From positions 248,001 through 312,000 of the forward strand of contig CP007152.1 in the NCBI GenBank assembly GCA_000831005.1: DNA of 64,000 nucleotides, written 5' to 3'. Shown piece by piece: positions 55,639 through 64,000 of the stretch (position 1 is its first letter; each line of letters starts with the position of its first letter). This DNA is from Marinobacter salarius (GTDB lineage: Bacteria > Pseudomonadota > Gammaproteobacteria > Pseudomonadales > Oleiphilaceae). The notes under the pieces are model-generated. The model made no database searches. It saw nothing but the letters and a program-made list of their open reading frames with translations, and was not told the origin of the DNA. The translations under genes and the position numbers were made by a program.

Positions 55639-57165
55639 CGTGGCGTTGTTCGTGATTACTACACGGGAGAGCCAATTCCAGGTGCTTCTGTTGATATTAC
55701 GTCTGCCGATGGCACCAAGGTGGCAGGCAGTGCGGGCGAGGACGGTCGTTTTACTTTGTCTGTGAATAGGGGGATTGCCAGGATATCAGTCAATGCTGAT
55801 GCAGATGGCTATGCGGAATCCTCCAGTATTGCCTCAACGCTTGACAACGTTGAACCTACGGGACTTGAACTCTCACTGTTACCAGCGAATAGCATACAGA
55901 CATTCTCTGCTTCCACTAGTACTAACCTTCCGGTTGACGAGCTGAATGTCGTGGAGCTCGGTGCCAATGCATTTGTGCTCCCGGATGGGACTGTCTATTC
56001 CGGGGATGTGGATGCTGAGATAACGATTGTTGATCCCACATCCGATCCAAGTGTTATGCCTGGTGGCTATGAGGCGGTCGGTGCAGACGGTACCGAGGGG
56101 TTGATGGAGTCCTGGGGAGCAATAACTGCCAACTTTGAGTCCGAAAGTGGCGAAAACCTCCAGCTCGGCCAGGGCCAAATCGCAACCATCCGAATTCCAC
56201 TAGCGCAGGGCAGGGCTGCGGCTACCTCACCTGCAACCATACCTCTATTCTATTACGATGATCAGGAAGGCGTTTGGCGGGAAGAAGGCGCTGCAACGTT
56301 GGTCACAGAGAATGGCATAAGCTTCTATCAAGGTACCGTAGAGCACTTCACAACATGGAATGCGGACTACCTGTATGAGTCCGTGGACGTCATCGGTCGA
56401 GTAGTCGACGAAAGTGGAGACCCTGTAGCTGATGCCCTGGTGACGTCTCAGGGGCAGGATTATATCGGTAGCTCTAGCGTTCGAACGGCCAATGACGGCA
56501 CGTTTCACCTTCCGGTGCGCCCGAATTCCGATGTGTTGATCGCGGCTTCCAGAAATGGGTTGTCCAACACAACCTCGATTTCCGTGGGTGATACCGACTT
56601 TGAACTTGGCAACGATATTGTCCTGTCCGAAGCGGCGGTGTCGATTACGTTGACCTGGGGCGAGAATCCTGAAGATCTGGACACTCATTTTTTTGGCCCG
56701 GAGAATGAAAATGGTTCCAGCGAGTTCGAAGTCTATTACGGCAATCAGTCTGTGTCCGTTAATGGAACTCTCATCAACCTTGACGTCGACGATACCACTA
56801 GCTTTGGTCCGGAAGTGACCACTGTTCCCCGTTTTCCATACCCAGGTACCTATCGCTATCTGGTTTATCTATTTAGCGGAAGCGGGACGATTGAGGACTC
56901 GCCTGCCCGTGTAGAAGTTTCTATCGGAGGGGAAACCAGCGTTTTCTCGCCAACCCAGGCTCAGGGGACGGCTACCGATTGGTGGGCTGTTGTGAATTTC
57001 GTAGTAGACTCCGAGTTCAATGTCACCTTGCAACCAGTGCAGGAGTGGCGCGATTTCGGTGCTAACCCGGCGCAGGCGACGGTCAGCCCTTCGGCGCTGG
57101 GTGTTATGGAAGGCAACGAAAATCCAGCTAAGGCACAGGTTGAGCGTAAATACTATGCTCGTTGA
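55636..57165 (+). CDS. Truncated secreted protein with carboxypeptidase-regulatory-like domains
   Basis: The frame is open from 55627, directly after the tRNA-fMet terminator, and begins LIRGVVRDYYTGEPIPGASV, the start of a carboxypeptidase-regulatory-like (CarboxypepD_reg) beta domain. No signal peptide or lipobox and no ATG/GTG/TTG precede it. The first usable start is GTG at 55720, which would cut the first domain. A second such domain lies near DVIGRVVDESGDPVADALV, and the rest is Gly/Ser/Asp-rich with a YfaP-like segment (LTWGENPEDLDTHFFGP). Length in frame is about 510 residues. The 5' end, presumably encoding a signal peptide, appears to be missing, so it is likely a truncated, possibly non-secreted gene. 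Confidence 0.7.
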   Translation: MRGVVRDYYTGEPIPGASVDITSADGTKVAGSAGEDGRFTLSVNRGIARISVNADADGYAESSSIASTLDNVEPTGLELSLLPANSIQTFSASTSTNLPVDELNVVELGANAFVLPDGTVYSGDVDAEITIVDPTSDPSVMPGGYEAVGADGTEGLMESWGAITANFESESGENLQLGQGQIATIRIPLAQGRAAATSPATIPLFYYDDQEGVWREEGAATLVTENGISFYQGTVEHFTTWNADYLYESVDVIGRVVDESGDPVADALVTSQGQDYIGSSSVRTANDGTFHLPVRPNSDVLIAASRNGLSNTTSISVGDTDFELGNDIVLSEAAVSITLTWGENPEDLDTHFFGPENENGSSEFEVYYGNQSVSVNGTLINLDVDDTTSFGPEVTTVPRFPYPGTYRYLVYLFSGSGTIEDSPARVEVSIGGETSVFSPTQAQGTATDWWAVVNFVVDSEFNVTLQPVQEWRDFGANPAQATVSPSALGVMEGNENPAKAQVERKYYAR

Positions 57166-57184
57166 TTAAGCCGAGAAGAACTGT

Positions 57185-57211
57185 AAAAGGGCCCGGGTGA
57201 GGCCCTTTTTT
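57185..57211 (+). terminator. Rho-independent terminator after the truncated gene
   Basis: AAAAGGGCC pairs with GGCCCTTTT around seven bases, followed by more T. It lies about 20 bases after the stop. Confidence 0.85.
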
Positions 57212-57396
57212 ATTCGTACCTATCGGTATTGTTGATTTCGCACTCGTCACGCGGGCGTTTTGCTTCAACTGCCTGCTATTCTGCCTCCGCAGCCTCCAAA
57301 ACAAACCTACACCGCCACATTTTACGTACATAGCGCGGCGTCGAAGTAAAACCCTTATTGTTCCGCGAGGATCCATCATTCCAAATCGGAGTCGTC

Positions 57397-59220
57397 TTGA
57401 AGGCACCAGTAAGAGAATCTGATCAGCACCCGAGCGCTGTAGAGCCATATCAGTACAATTGGGCACATATCTTCGTACTTGCATTGAAGCACCGGCCCCG
57501 TCTGGTCCGCGCTAATCTGCTCGCCATACTGGCCACGGTGGTCAGCGTGCCTATTCCCCTGCTGTTGCCGGTACTGGTGGACGAAGTGCTGCTTGATGAG
57601 GCCGGCCCGGTGCTGCCCGTAATGCAGACGATGCTACCCGAAACATGGCACCTGCCGGTGGTTTACATCGGCCTGATGGTGGTAGCAGCGTTTCTGCTAA
57701 GGTCGTTGTCGCTCACCTTCAACGTGCTTCAGTCCCGTGAGTTCTCCAAGATTTCCAAGGATGTGGTGTTCCGTATCCGTTCCCGACTGCTGGGCCGGCT
57801 GCAGCGGGTGGCCATGTCGGAGTACGAAACCCGTGGCTCGGGCGGCATCACCAGTCATTTTATTACCGACCTGGATACCATCGACCAGTTCCTGGGTACC
57901 ACCATCAGCCGTTTCCTGGTGGCGAGCCTGACCGTCACCGGAACCGCCATCGTGCTGATGTGGGTTCACTGGCAATTGGGACTGCTGATCCTGCTGTTCA
58001 ATCCGCTGGTGATTTTCGCCACCATGCTCATTGGCAAACGGGTCAAGGAACTCAAACGCCAGGAGAATAGCGCCTACGAGGACTTCCAGGGTGACCTGAC
58101 GGAAACTCTGGACGCGATCCACCAGCTCAGGGCGGCTAACCGGGAACAGCACTACCTGCGCCAGCTGATCAGCCGCGCCCGCACGGTTCGCGACCATGCC
58201 ATACAGTTTGAATGGCGCAGCGACGCCGCCACCCGCGCCAGCTTTGCGCTGTTCCAGTTTGGTGTCGACACCTTCCGCGCGGCGGCGATGGTGACGGTCC
58301 TGTTCAGCGACCTGAGCATCGGCATGATGTTCGCCATCTTTGGCTACCTGTGGTTTATGCTCACGCCGGTACAGGAAATGCTGAATATGCAGTACGCCTG
58401 GTTCGCCGCCAATGCGGCGTTGGGGCGAATCAACCGCTTGCTGGAGCTGGAGGAGGAGCCCCGTTACCCGGCGCTGGAAAACCCCTTCAGGGATCGTCAC
58501 ACCGTTGGCCTGACTCTGAAGGACATCCACTTCAGCTACGGTGAGGAATCCGTGCTCAAGGGCATTGACCTCCACCTTGAACCGGGAGAGAAAGTCGCGG
58601 TTGTGGGCGCCAGTGGCGGCGGAAAATCCACTCTGGTACAGGTCATTCTGGGCATGTACACACCGCAGCAGGGGCAGGTGCTGCTGGGTGGTGTGCCGGT
58701 CCAGCGCATCGGGCTCCCCTGTCTGCGGGAGAATGTGGCCACCGTGCTACAGCACCCGGCCCTGTTCAACGACACCGTGCGACAGAACCTCACCCTGGGC
58801 CGGGACAAGACCGACGCCGAACTGTGGCAGGCCCTGGCCATCGCGCAACTGGACGGGACCGTGGCGGACATGCCTCAGCAACTGGATACCATGATTGGCC
58901 GCCAGGGGGTGCGTTTGTCCGGTGGCCAGCGCCAGCGGCTGGCCATTGCCCGTATGGTGTTGTCGGATCCCTCCGTGGTGATCCTGGATGAGGCCACCTC
59001 CGCCCTGGACGCCGAAACCGAGTTTCAGCTGCATCAGGATCTGGAGGCTTTCCTGCGTCAACGCACCACCCTGATCATTGCCCATCGTCTGAGTGCCGTG
59101 AAACAGGCCGACCGTGTTTACGTTTTCGAGGACGGCTTGATCACCGAGGAAGGGCATCATGATGAGCTGATCGCCCGCCAGGGGCTCTATGCCCAGCTTT
59201 ATGGGGATCGACAGGCCTGA
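57397..59220 (+). CDS. ABC transporter, fused permease and ATPase (exporter type)
   Basis: A 607-residue half-transporter with six membrane helices (about residues 30-320) followed by an ATP-binding domain. Walker A is GASGGGKST, the signature LSGGQRQRLAIARM, Walker B VVILDEATSALD, and the switch His lies in IIAHRLS. The order and length fit MsbA/MdlB-type lipid or drug exporters that act as homodimers. I favour the TTG at 57397, five bases after a GGAG, over the TTG at 57358. Substrate is not inferable. The gene is monocistronic between two terminators and the acnA leader. Confidence 0.9.
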   Translation: MKAPVRESDQHPSAVEPYQYNWAHIFVLALKHRPRLVRANLLAILATVVSVPIPLLLPVLVDEVLLDEAGPVLPVMQTMLPETWHLPVVYIGLMVVAAFLLRSLSLTFNVLQSREFSKISKDVVFRIRSRLLGRLQRVAMSEYETRGSGGITSHFITDLDTIDQFLGTTISRFLVASLTVTGTAIVLMWVHWQLGLLILLFNPLVIFATMLIGKRVKELKRQENSAYEDFQGDLTETLDAIHQLRAANREQHYLRQLISRARTVRDHAIQFEWRSDAATRASFALFQFGVDTFRAAAMVTVLFSDLSIGMMFAIFGYLWFMLTPVQEMLNMQYAWFAANAALGRINRLLELEEEPRYPALENPFRDRHTVGLTLKDIHFSYGEESVLKGIDLHLEPGEKVAVVGASGGGKSTLVQVILGMYTPQQGQVLLGGVPVQRIGLPCLRENVATVLQHPALFNDTVRQNLTLGRDKTDAELWQALAIAQLDGTVADMPQQLDTMIGRQGVRLSGGQRQRLAIARMVLSDPSVVILDEATSALDAETEFQLHQDLEAFLRQRTTLIIAHRLSAVKQADRVYVFEDGLITEEGHHDELIARQGLYAQLYGDRQA

Positions 59221-59324
59221 GGAGGATAGGGGTATTCACCGCCGCAATACTGAACATTCACGGAACCGCAGTTGAAGTCTGGTCAATCGGTGCAATAGTT
59301 ATAGGAGACTTTCAAAATCAGGGT

Positions 59325-59403
59325 CTTTGCATCAGTCTATTGCCATCCGCGGTCAGTACGCTGATGCAAAGGCTACTGCTAAGCCTTCCGAAATCTTCGG
59401 ATC
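59325..59403 (+). promoter_or_regulatory. Inverted repeats in the acnA 5' region
   Basis: CTTTGCATCAG at 59325-59335 has its exact reverse complement at 59361-59371, 25 bases apart. A second small hairpin, TCCGAA-ATC-TTCGGA, lies at 59387-59401 just before the ribosome-binding site AAAGGAGG of acnA. They could be an operator or a leader-RNA structure controlling acnA. The 201-base gap holds no gene. Confidence 0.5.
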
Positions 59404-59421
59404 ATCAAAAGGAGGCACCTC

Positions 59422-62181
59422 ATGTCGAAACAAAGCCTGAGTAAAGACAGTCTCAATACCCTTTCCAGCCTGGAGGCTGGCGGCAAGACCTATCACTATT
59501 ACAGCCTGCCCAAGGCTGCCGACACCCTTGGCAACATCGACAAGTTGCCGTTTTCCCTGAAGGTGTTGCTGGAAAATCTGCTGCGCAACGAAGATGACGC
59601 CACCGTGGACCGGGGCCATATCGATGCGATGGTTCAGTGGATGAAAGACCGGAAATCCGATACCGAAATCCAGTTTCGTCCCGCCCGTGTACTGATGCAG
59701 GACTTCACCGGTGTGCCCGGTGTGGTGGATCTGGCGGCCATGCGGGAAGCGGTCAAGTCAGCCGGCAAGGACCCGGCAATGATCAATCCGCTGTCGCCGG
59801 TGGATCTGGTGATCGACCACTCGGTGATGGTGGACAAGTACGGTGACCCATCAGCCTTCAAGGACAACGTCACCATCGAGATGGAACGCAATCAGGAACG
59901 CTATGAGTTCCTGCGTTGGGGCCAGCAGGCGTTCGACAATTTCCGCGTGGTGCCGCCTGGGACCGGTATCTGTCACCAGGTGAACCTGGAGTATCTGGGT
60001 AAGACCGTGTGGAGCAAGGACCAGGACGGAAAAACCATCGCCTACCCGGACACCCTGGTGGGAACAGACTCCCACACCACCATGATCAACGGCCTTGGCA
60101 TCCTCGGCTGGGGTGTGGGTGGTATCGAAGCGGAAGCGGCCATGCTGGGCCAGCCTGTGTCCATGCTGATTCCGGAAGTGGTCGGCTTCAAGATTACCGG
60201 CAAGCTGCGCGAAGGCATTACCGCAACGGATCTGGTACTGACCGTCACCGAAATGCTGCGCAAGAAAGGTGTCGTGGGTAAATTCGTGGAATTCTACGGT
60301 GACGGCCTGAAAGACATGCCTGTCGCGGACCGTGCCACCATTGCCAACATGGCGCCGGAATACGGGGCTACCTGTGGTTTCTTCCCGGTGGACGAGCAAA
60401 CCATCAAATACATGCAGCTGACCGGCCGCGAAGACGACCAGCTTGAGCTGGTGGAAGCCTATGCGAAAGCCCAGGGCCTCTGGCGCCAGCCCGGCCAGGA
60501 GCCGGTGTACACCGACACCCTGGAACTTGATATGGGTGACGTCGAGGCCAGCCTCGCCGGCCCCAAGCGCCCGCAGGACCGGGTTGCCCTGAAGAACATG
60601 AAGGCCTCGTTTGAACTGCTGATGGAAACCGCCGAAGGCCCGTCAGAGTCCCGCGAAGGCAAACTGGAATCGGAAGGCGGGCAGACCGCCGTTGGTGTCC
60701 AGGACAGCTACGAACACGCCGCCAGTCAGCCGCTGGAAATGAACGGTGAAAAGACACGGCTGGACCCCGGCGCGGTGGTCATCGCAGCAATCACCTCCTG
60801 CACCAATACGTCCAACCCCAGCGTGATGATGGCTGCGGGCCTGATTGCCCAGAAAGCGGTCGCAAGGGGGCTGGATACCAAACCCTGGGTGAAAACCTCC
60901 CTGGCACCGGGCTCCAAGGTGGTGACCGATTACCTGAAGGTGGGTGGTTTCCAGGACGACCTCAACAAGCTTGGTTTCAACCTGGTGGGTTATGGTTGCA
61001 CCACCTGTATCGGTAACTCCGGCCCGTTGCCGGATGCCGTTGAGAAGGCCATTGCCGATGGTGATCTTACCGTGGCCTCGGTGCTTTCCGGTAACCGTAA
61101 CTTCGAGGGTCGGGTGCACCCACTGGTGAAAACCAACTGGTTGGCCTCACCACCGCTGGTAGTGGCCTATGCCTTGGCAGGCAACGTGCGCCTGGACCTT
61201 TCCAAGGATCCTCTGGGCGAAGACAAAAACGGGAAGCCTGTGTACCTGAAGGACCTATGGCCGAGCCAGCAGGAAATCGCCGAAGCGGTCGAGAAGGTGA
61301 AAACCGACATGTTCCATAAGGAGTATGCGGAAGTCTTCGACGGCGATGCCACCTGGAAGGCGATCAAGGTCCCCGAGAGCAAGGTGTATGAGTGGTCTGA
61401 CAAGTCCACCTACATCCAGCACCCGCCGTTCTTCCAGGGCCTGAAGGAAGAGCCGGACGCCATCGATGATATCAAGGACGCGAACATTCTGGCGCTGTTG
61501 GGTGACTCCGTCACCACCGACCATATTTCACCGGCCGGGTCGTTCAAAGCCGACAGCCCGGCGGGTAAATACCTGCAGGAGCGGGGAGTGGAACCGAAAG
61601 ATTTCAACTCCTACGGTTCGCGCCGGGGCAATCACGAGGTGATGATGCGTGGCACCTTCGCCAACGTGCGCATCCGGAACGAGATGCTGGACGGCGTTGA
61701 GGGTGGATTCACCAAACACATCCCCACCGGCGAGCAGATGCCGATCTACGATGCGGCCATGAAGTATCAGGAAGAGGACACCCCCCTGGTGGTCATTGCC
61801 GGCAAGGAATACGGCACTGGCTCCAGCCGTGACTGGGCTGCGAAAGGTACCCGCTTGCTGGGCGTGAAGGCCGTGGTTGCTGAGTCCTACGAGCGTATCC
61901 ACCGCTCCAACCTGATCGGTATGGGCGTGATGCCGCTGCAGTTCAAGGACGGGGTCGACCGCAAGAGCCTGAAGCTGACGGGCGAGGAAACCATCAGCAT
62001 CAAGGGCCTGTCCGGTGACATCAAGCCGGGTCAGACACTCGAAATGACGGTGACCTATCCGGACGGCAAGACCGAGACCTGTGAACTACTGTCCCGGATC
62101 GACACCGCCAACGAAGCGGTTTATTACCGTCACGGCGGTATCCTGCACTACGTCGTGCGGGAGATGCTCAAGTCGGCGTGA
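59422..62181 (+). CDS. acnA: Aconitate hydratase AcnA
   Basis: A 919-residue aconitase A/IRP1-type enzyme that interconverts citrate and isocitrate in the TCA cycle. The 4Fe-4S cluster cysteines appear in [12 protein letters not shown] and in [10 protein letters not shown]. Further active-site regions are [20 protein letters not shown], the swivelling-domain [15 protein letters not shown] and [10 protein letters not shown] near the C-terminus. The frame is intact, and AAAGGAGG seven bases before the ATG at 59422 supports the start. Leader hairpins suggest regulated expression. Confidence 0.97.
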   Translation: MSKQSLSKDSLNTLSSLEAGGKTYHYYSLPKAADTLGNIDKLPFSLKVLLENLLRNEDDATVDRGHIDAMVQWMKDRKSDTEIQFRPARVLMQDFTGVPGVVDLAAMREAVKSAGKDPAMINPLSPVDLVIDHSVMVDKYGDPSAFKDNVTIEMERNQERYEFLRWGQQAFDNFRVVPPGTGICHQVNLEYLGKTVWSKDQDGKTIAYPDTLVGTDSHTTMINGLGILGWGVGGIEAEAAMLGQPVSMLIPEVVGFKITGKLREGITATDLVLTVTEMLRKKGVVGKFVEFYGDGLKDMPVADRATIANMAPEYGATCGFFPVDEQTIKYMQLTGREDDQLELVEAYAKAQGLWRQPGQEPVYTDTLELDMGDVEASLAGPKRPQDRVALKNMKASFELLMETAEGPSESREGKLESEGGQTAVGVQDSYEHAASQPLEMNGEKTRLDPGAVVIAAITSCTNTSNPSVMMAAGLIAQKAVARGLDTKPWVKTSLAPGSKVVTDYLKVGGFQDDLNKLGFNLVGYGCTTCIGNSGPLPDAVEKAIADGDLTVASVLSGNRNFEGRVHPLVKTNWLASPPLVVAYALAGNVRLDLSKDPLGEDKNGKPVYLKDLWPSQQEIAEAVEKVKTDMFHKEYAEVFDGDATWKAIKVPESKVYEWSDKSTYIQHPPFFQGLKEEPDAIDDIKDANILALLGDSVTTDHISPAGSFKADSPAGKYLQERGVEPKDFNSYGSRRGNHEVMMRGTFANVRIRNEMLDGVEGGFTKHIPTGEQMPIYDAAMKYQEEDTPLVVIAGKEYGTGSSRDWAAKGTRLLGVKAVVAESYERIHRSNLIGMGVMPLQFKDGVDRKSLKLTGEETISIKGLSGDIKPGQTLEMTVTYPDGKTETCELLSRIDTANEAVYYRHGGILHYVVREMLKSA

Positions 62182-62244
62182 CTGTTTGGTCTGGCGTTGG
62201 TCTGGCAGGGCAACCTGCCGGGCCTCTCAATGCTCAGTTACCCA

Positions 62245-64000
62245 TTACCCCGCCACTGGCAGTTCCAGCCAGAACGTAGCCCCCTCGCCCGGAACGGATT
62301 CATAGTCCACCGTGCCCTTCATGCGCGCCATCAGCTCCCGTGTGATGGCCAGACCGAGCCCGGTTCCGCCACTGGCTCTTCGGTCCGACGAATCAGCTTG
62401 TGAGAACTTCTTAAAAATATGTTCCCGAAAATGCGGGGCGACGCCCTCACCATGGTCCCTGATACACAGCCGAACCGACTCTCCGCGCTGGCTGGCGAAA
62501 ATGTCGACGGAGGACCCTGCCGGAGAAAACTTGATGGCGTTGGACAACAGGTTGGTGATGGCCTGGTTCAGGCGCTGACGATCCACGTGAACGGTCACGG
62601 CTGGCAGTTCAGCCACCTGAAGATGAATGTCTCGCTGTTGGGCAAAGGTTGCGATGTTTTCAACACTCTCGTGAACAAGATCCTGCAGAACATGATGCTC
62701 GCTACGGAAGGGCATTTTGCCGGCCACAAGCTTTTCCATATCGAGTAAGTCGTTGATCAGGAACGTAAGCTGTTGGCTGTTCCGATAGGCGATGTGCGCC
62801 AGTTTCGAGGCCTTCTCCGGCAGCTCGCCGACGGCATTGTTGGCCAGCAGCCCGAGGGAGCCGGAAATCGAGGTCAGTGGGGTGCGAAGCTCGTGGCTGA
62901 CAGTGGAAATGAACTCGTTCTTCAGGTGGTCGACTTTCTTCCGCTCTGAAATGTCCTCGGTGATCAGCCAGACAACGGGTTCGTTGCCGTCATCGTCCAG
63001 TTGCAGCCCGTGGAGCATGACGGGGGCCAGTTCCTGCCCTGGTGTCATGAAGTAGCCTTCGAGGCCGCTGAGTCTGGCATGTTCCCGAAGGGTTTCCTGA
63101 ACCCCGGGCCTGTTGGCCAGCGGCTCTCCATGGACATCAAGCGGTTGGTCGAAGAAATCCAGTGACTGGACGGACCTGCCAAACTGGTTTTCGAACGTTG
63201 GGTTTGCCCGGAGCAGTTGATTGGAGGTGACACTGAACAGCCCGATGCCCATGGGGGCCAGTTCGAAGAGTCCCCAGAGCCGCCGCTGCATTTCGCGATC
63301 CCGTGACATCAGGCTGGTGAGCCAGAAAACAGCACCGCTGACAATGACCAGCATCGCGAACAGGCTGCCACGAAATATCCAGGGCTGACTGGGGTGGTTT
63401 GGCCAGCTCCCGACTGGTTCGGCAAACACCACCCAGGTAGCGCCTCTCATGCGAATCGTGCTGGTGACTGGATCTTCCCATTGAAAGGGGCGTGTGGAGA
63501 AAAAAACCGACTGAGTGTCATTAACGTCGGCCGACGACGAGATCGCTACATTGAAGTCGTCTTGCAACGTATCCAGCCCTATCGACGAGTACAGTTTCTG
63601 AAGGTCCAGTATCACTGAAATAACCCCCCAGAAATCGCCCGAGGCCTGTTCGAATATGGGAACACGCCCCGCCAGCCCCTGCCCGCCCTGAACCAGATCA
63701 ATGGGGCCGGTGAACACCACGCGACGGGTGTTGAGCAGCATCTCGATCTGATCTTGCGACAAGCTCTGTGCGGTCAGGTCGAGACCGATCGCAGCCTCAT
63801 TGCCGGCCAGTGGGTAGACATGGCGAATCACGAAATCCGGAGCCAGGCCGAGGTTGCGGAGCTCCGGAGCCAGGCTGAAGATGACCGACGCCAGTTCCCG
63901 GAACCGTTGGCCGTCGATATCGGGTTGTATCGCGACGTTGGCGGCCAGCCCCCACACGGTCTGGATGTTCTGCAGTATGGCACTTTGCAGCTTGAGGCTT
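62245..64000 (-). CDS. Membrane sensor histidine kinase, N-terminus outside the window
   Basis: The frame is open through the right edge, so the N-terminus is missing. The visible ~585 residues are a periplasmic sensor domain (CHASE-like; for example RHVYPLAGNEAAIGLDL), a membrane helix (GSLFAMLVIVSGAVFWLTSL), a PAS domain, and a kinase core. The H-box is STVSHELRTPLTSISGSL, the N-box NQAITNLLSNAIKFS, and G boxes are RDHGEGVAPHFREHIF and GGTGLGLAITREL. No receiver or Hpt domain follows, so it should phosphorylate a separate response regulator. Its partner is not visible in the window. Confidence 0.88.
   Translation of the reverse strand, partial: SLKLQSAILQNIQTVWGLAANVAIQPDIDGQRFRELASVIFSLAPELRNLGLAPDFVIRHVYPLAGNEAAIGLDLTAQSLSQDQIEMLLNTRRVVFTGPIDLVQGGQGLAGRVPIFEQASGDFWGVISVILDLQKLYSSIGLDTLQDDFNVAISSSADVNDTQSVFFSTRPFQWEDPVTSTIRMRGATWVVFAEPVGSWPNHPSQPWIFRGSLFAMLVIVSGAVFWLTSLMSRDREMQRRLWGLFELAPMGIGLFSVTSNQLLRANPTFENQFGRSVQSLDFFDQPLDVHGEPLANRPGVQETLREHARLSGLEGYFMTPGQELAPVMLHGLQLDDDGNEPVVWLITEDISERKKVDHLKNEFISTVSHELRTPLTSISGSLGLLANNAVGELPEKASKLAHIAYRNSQQLTFLINDLLDMEKLVAGKMPFRSEHHVLQDLVHESVENIATFAQQRDIHLQVAELPAVTVHVDRQRLNQAITNLLSNAIKFSPAGSSVDIFASQRGESVRLCIRDHGEGVAPHFREHIFKKFSQADSSDRRASGGTGLGLAITRELMARMKGTVDYESVPGEGATFWLELPVAG

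Overview
The window looks like a chromosome segment of a marine gammaproteobacterium, most likely Marinobacter or a close relative. This is inferred from the combination of an MvaT-type silencer, the flagellin/FlaG/FliD/FliS order, an isolated GspN-GspC-GspD block, a high-molecular-weight FabG divergent from a FadI-like thiolase, and moderately GC-rich housekeeping genes. No 16S gene is present, so the genus is not proven.

Layout. 1-3264: AT-rich end of an O-antigen/surface polysaccharide locus (glycosyltransferase, Wzy/WaaL-type membrane protein, GT2). 3265-4663: a complete IS256-family insertion sequence with imperfect terminal repeats and a 9-bp target duplication. 4769-9626: GT4 glycosyltransferase, sugar-nucleotide 4-reductase, initiating sugar-phosphate transferase and WbpM, a set that fits a QuiNAc/FucNAc-primed glycan. 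9660-14804: APS kinase CysC, an SLC13/RCK permease, a beta-CASP nuclease and a UDP-HexNAc 6-dehydrogenase. 15047-19963: MvaT, a PAS-GGDEF/receiver operon, a secreted protein and exonuclease I. 19960-28503: a flagellar filament locus with a TPR/methyltransferase-like protein, two divergent flagellins, FlaG, FliD and FliS, with recognisable sigma-28 sites and a sigma-54-like site. 28685-36122: ArgG, an AraC regulator, a response regulator with a degenerate GGDEF divergent from YajQ, an AmpG-like transporter, an alkyltransferase-like protein, an SDR and FxsA. 36141-42091: groESL with a sigma-32 promoter, then gspN-gspC-gspD. 42110-51680: M48 protease and LemA, an EAL phosphodiesterase, SodB, PurK/PurE and envelope proteins. 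52187-55603: three clustered tRNAs (Val, Asp, Val), HMW FabG, thiolase and an initiator tRNA. 55636-64000: a 5'-truncated secreted protein, an ABC exporter, aconitase A and a partial hybrid-less sensor kinase.

The most important cross-cutting observation concerns sequence quality. Eleven genes, including groEL and argG, carry 17 frame breaks. Every one is repaired by restoring a single missing base, usually in a GG, CC or TT doublet. This looks like systematic consensus deletions rather than real gene decay, so the broken genes are annotated over their full repaired span. argG hides three such losses that cancel out and leave an open frame with about 28 scrambled residues.

The biological leads worth following are the TPR/methyltransferase-like gene directly downstream of one flagellin, the two large palindromic intergenic elements (one splitting purE from purK), the CysC/SLC13 pair inside a polysaccharide locus, the c-di-GMP gene neighbourhood, an initiator tRNA with an apparent U1-U72 mismatch, and the truncated gene abutting that tRNA. 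No CRISPR array, prophage or clear defence system was seen.
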